From a virus: DNA of 20,948 bases. Position numbers and translations under genes: made by a program. The notes below the pieces were generated by a model, which was not told the DNA's origin, did no database searches, and saw nothing but the letters and a program-made list of their open reading frames with translations. Numbering within the stretch: position 1 is the first letter of the stretch; each line of letters opens with the position of its first letter. Where the stretch lies: the IMG/VR virus record IMGVR_UViG_3300036846_000595, positions 1 to 20,948 of that record; one strand, given 5' to 3'. Shown piece by piece: positions 19,969 to 20,948 of the stretch.

Positions 19969-20672
19969 TTGGCGGGTCCCGGCAAGCGTTTGATCGTGTC
20001 GGCTGCCTCTTTCTTCAGAGCGAGGACCCACTTGTCGAGGACTCGGTGCCCCTTATTGACGTCGCCATCCCCAATTCTCGCGACCTCGTCCGGCTCGATG
20101 ACGAACTCCCCGCCGCTCGCATTGATCGGGATCGCACCGTTCCCTCCGGTCGCCGCGCCGCCGTGCTTCTGCGTGGCGAGCGCCGGATTTGCCTGCGGCA
20201 TGCCCGCTGGAAGCTTGATCCCTGTCAGCCCGAGCGGCTCGGGAGGTTTCGGATGCGGCATTGGGACGCCCTTGCCGACCGGAAGCTTCGGGCTCGGCGC
20301 GCCATAGGGCGTCTGCTGACCGCCCAGCGGGCTTCCGAACATCATTTTCAACATCTGCATGCCGTTGACAGTGTTCCCTTCGCCCATGTGGCTGACCGCC
20401 CAAGCGGGCATGACGTAGGCCCCGTTGGGCACATGCATCGGGACGTCGTCGGCTCGGCCGGCGCCACTCGATAGGATGCCGCCCGCGAAGGGGCTGTAAG
20501 GACTGTCGGCGATCCCGCCGCCCTCGGCGCGCCCCGGCCGCATCAGCATTCGGTCGCTGAGCTGCGAGGGGAGCTTCGGCGTCGCCATGGGCTTCGGCAT
20601 CGGCGGCGGGCGCGGGGGCCGCGTGGCGCCGAGCATGCGCTGGATCCGGATCGCTGACGGGTTGTACGCCAT
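19965..20672 (-). CDS. Conserved phage structural protein (YVMPAWAVSHMGEGNT type)
   Basis: 235 residues. It begins MAYNPSAIRIQRMLGA, like the P-A-I-A-I-x-R motifs inside the giant virion protein. A Pro/Met-rich spacer and GRAEGGGIADSPYSPFAGGI follow, then the block DDVPMHVPNGAYVMPAWAVS and GEGNTVNGMQML, then INASGGEFVIEPDEVARIGD and GHRVLDKWVLALKK near the end. The last two blocks recur in podophage-like virion clusters, from memory, as proteins of unknown function. The start at 20672 overlaps the preceding stop (ATGA) with GGAGG about nine bases upstream; the extension to 20774 is rejected. It probably belongs to the same particle component as the giant protein. Confidence 0.8.
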   Translation of the reverse strand: MAYNPSAIRIQRMLGATRPPRPPPMPKPMATPKLPSQLSDRMLMRPGRAEGGGIADSPYSPFAGGILSSGAGRADDVPMHVPNGAYVMPAWAVSHMGEGNTVNGMQMLKMMFGSPLGGQQTPYGAPSPKLPVGKGVPMPHPKPPEPLGLTGIKLPAGMPQANPALATQKHGGAATGGNGAIPINASGGEFVIEPDEVARIGDGDVNKGHRVLDKWVLALKKEAADTIKRLPGPAK

Positions 20673-20857
20673 CAGACGCGCGCGCCTCCGAAGAGGAGCC
20701 AGAGGATAAGGATGAGGAGGATGACCCCGACGATCCCCATTCCGCCGTAGCCAACGCCATAGCCGTTCGTCCACGGCGCGCCCCAGTAGGGGCCGCCGAC
20801 GCCGCCGATAAGAAACAGGATCAGAATGACGACGAGGATGGTCGGGAGCAGGGGCAT
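20672..20857 (-). CDS. Small DUF3309-like membrane peptide
   Basis: 61 residues. Two strongly hydrophobic segments (LPTILVVILILFLIGG and GIVGVILLILILWLLFGG) flank a Gly/Trp/Tyr-rich turn (GPYWGAPWTNGYGVGYGG). This layout, a short hydrophobic hairpin around a W-G-Y-G-rich loop, fits the DUF3309 family of small membrane proteins, which are common in proteobacteria and in some phages and have no known function. The ribosome binding site is weak. The stop overlaps the next start by four bases (ATGA). A role in the envelope or the virion is equally possible. Confidence 0.65.
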   Translation of the reverse strand: MPLLPTILVVILILFLIGGVGGPYWGAPWTNGYGVGYGGMGIVGVILLILILWLLFGGARV

Positions 20858-20862
20858 GGGCG

Positions 20863-20948
20863 CTACACCGGGTAGTAGGGAATCAGGCGCGGGCCGACGC
20901 CGGGAATATTGACCGTGATGTAGCCGTCTGGGGCCTCGGGGAGCGGTC
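20863..20948 (-). CDS. C-terminal end of a leftward gene, cut by the window edge
   Basis: An open frame enters from the right edge and stops at TAG (20865-20863). The 27 visible residues end in EAPDGYITVNIPGVGPRL and IPYYPV. This reads as natural protein, whereas the other two minus-strand frames give Arg/Pro-rich text. Five bases separate it from the DUF3309-like gene, so it belongs to the same leftward transcript. The product cannot be named. Confidence 0.65.
   Translation of the reverse strand, partial: PLPEAPDGYITVNIPGVGPRLIPYYPV

Noticed and set aside
1-20948. tRNA genes, CRISPR arrays, insertion sequences or attachment sites
   Set aside because: No cloverleaf, regularly spaced repeats, transposase frame or flanking direct repeat was seen by eye. 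A weak tRNA-like reading of 7337-7362 lacks proper arms.

Overview
The window reads as part of a tailed phage or prophage from a GC-rich bacterium, most likely an alphaproteobacterium. The recombination genes, the virion genes and the dense overlapping gene layout point to a phage. The two PEPxxWA-type PEP-CTERM proteins point to an alphaproteobacterial host (sphingomonads and some Rhizobiales carry this variant), but species cannot be read from the sequence. No terminase, portal, capsid, integrase, tRNA, CRISPR array or attachment site is visible, so temperate life is inferred only from the repressor-like switch at the left end.

Layout. (1) 1-471: a small Cro/CI-type HTH gene on the minus strand, apparently transcribed without a leader, faces a rightward promoter across a perfect TTGCA-N5-TGCAA palindrome. 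The start of a further leftward gene lies at the edge. (2) 472-7286: sixteen plus-strand genes run as one tightly coupled operon. Thirteen of the fifteen junctions overlap. The core is a YqaJ-type exonuclease and a RecT annealing protein, surrounded by small phage hypotheticals, a second HTH protein, a cysteine-cluster protein and small membrane or secreted proteins. (3) 7287-9533: an accessory block with its own promoters and terminators. It holds a strongly structured candidate small RNA, two divergent PEP-CTERM surface proteins and a small membrane protein. (4) 9650-20948: leftward virion genes. In transcription order they are the end of an unknown protein, a DUF3309-like membrane peptide, a conserved phage structural protein, a poly-proline secreted peptide, a GNAT acetyltransferase, a 2086-residue fused virion protein (S74-like segment plus a lysozyme domain), a 648-residue glycine-zipper ejection-type protein and a tail-collar fibre protein. 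One small membrane gene (10735-10941) sits among them in the opposite direction with its own promoter.

How it fits together. YqaJ and RecT would form the phage's end-resection and strand-annealing pair. The leftward genes would build the tail and the DNA-ejection machinery, with peptidoglycan cleavage built into the giant protein. The most interesting signal is regulatory: variants of one element (TTGCA-N5-TGCAA, overlapping the -35 region) recur in at least five intergenic regions, at the early operon, the structured RNA, the PEP-CTERM pair and the reversed membrane gene. This suggests one repressor or activator controls both the phage switch and the accessory cargo. The second is phage carriage of two exosortase-type surface proteins, a possible lysogenic-conversion cassette. 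All functional statements are read from sequence by eye; no database search was run.
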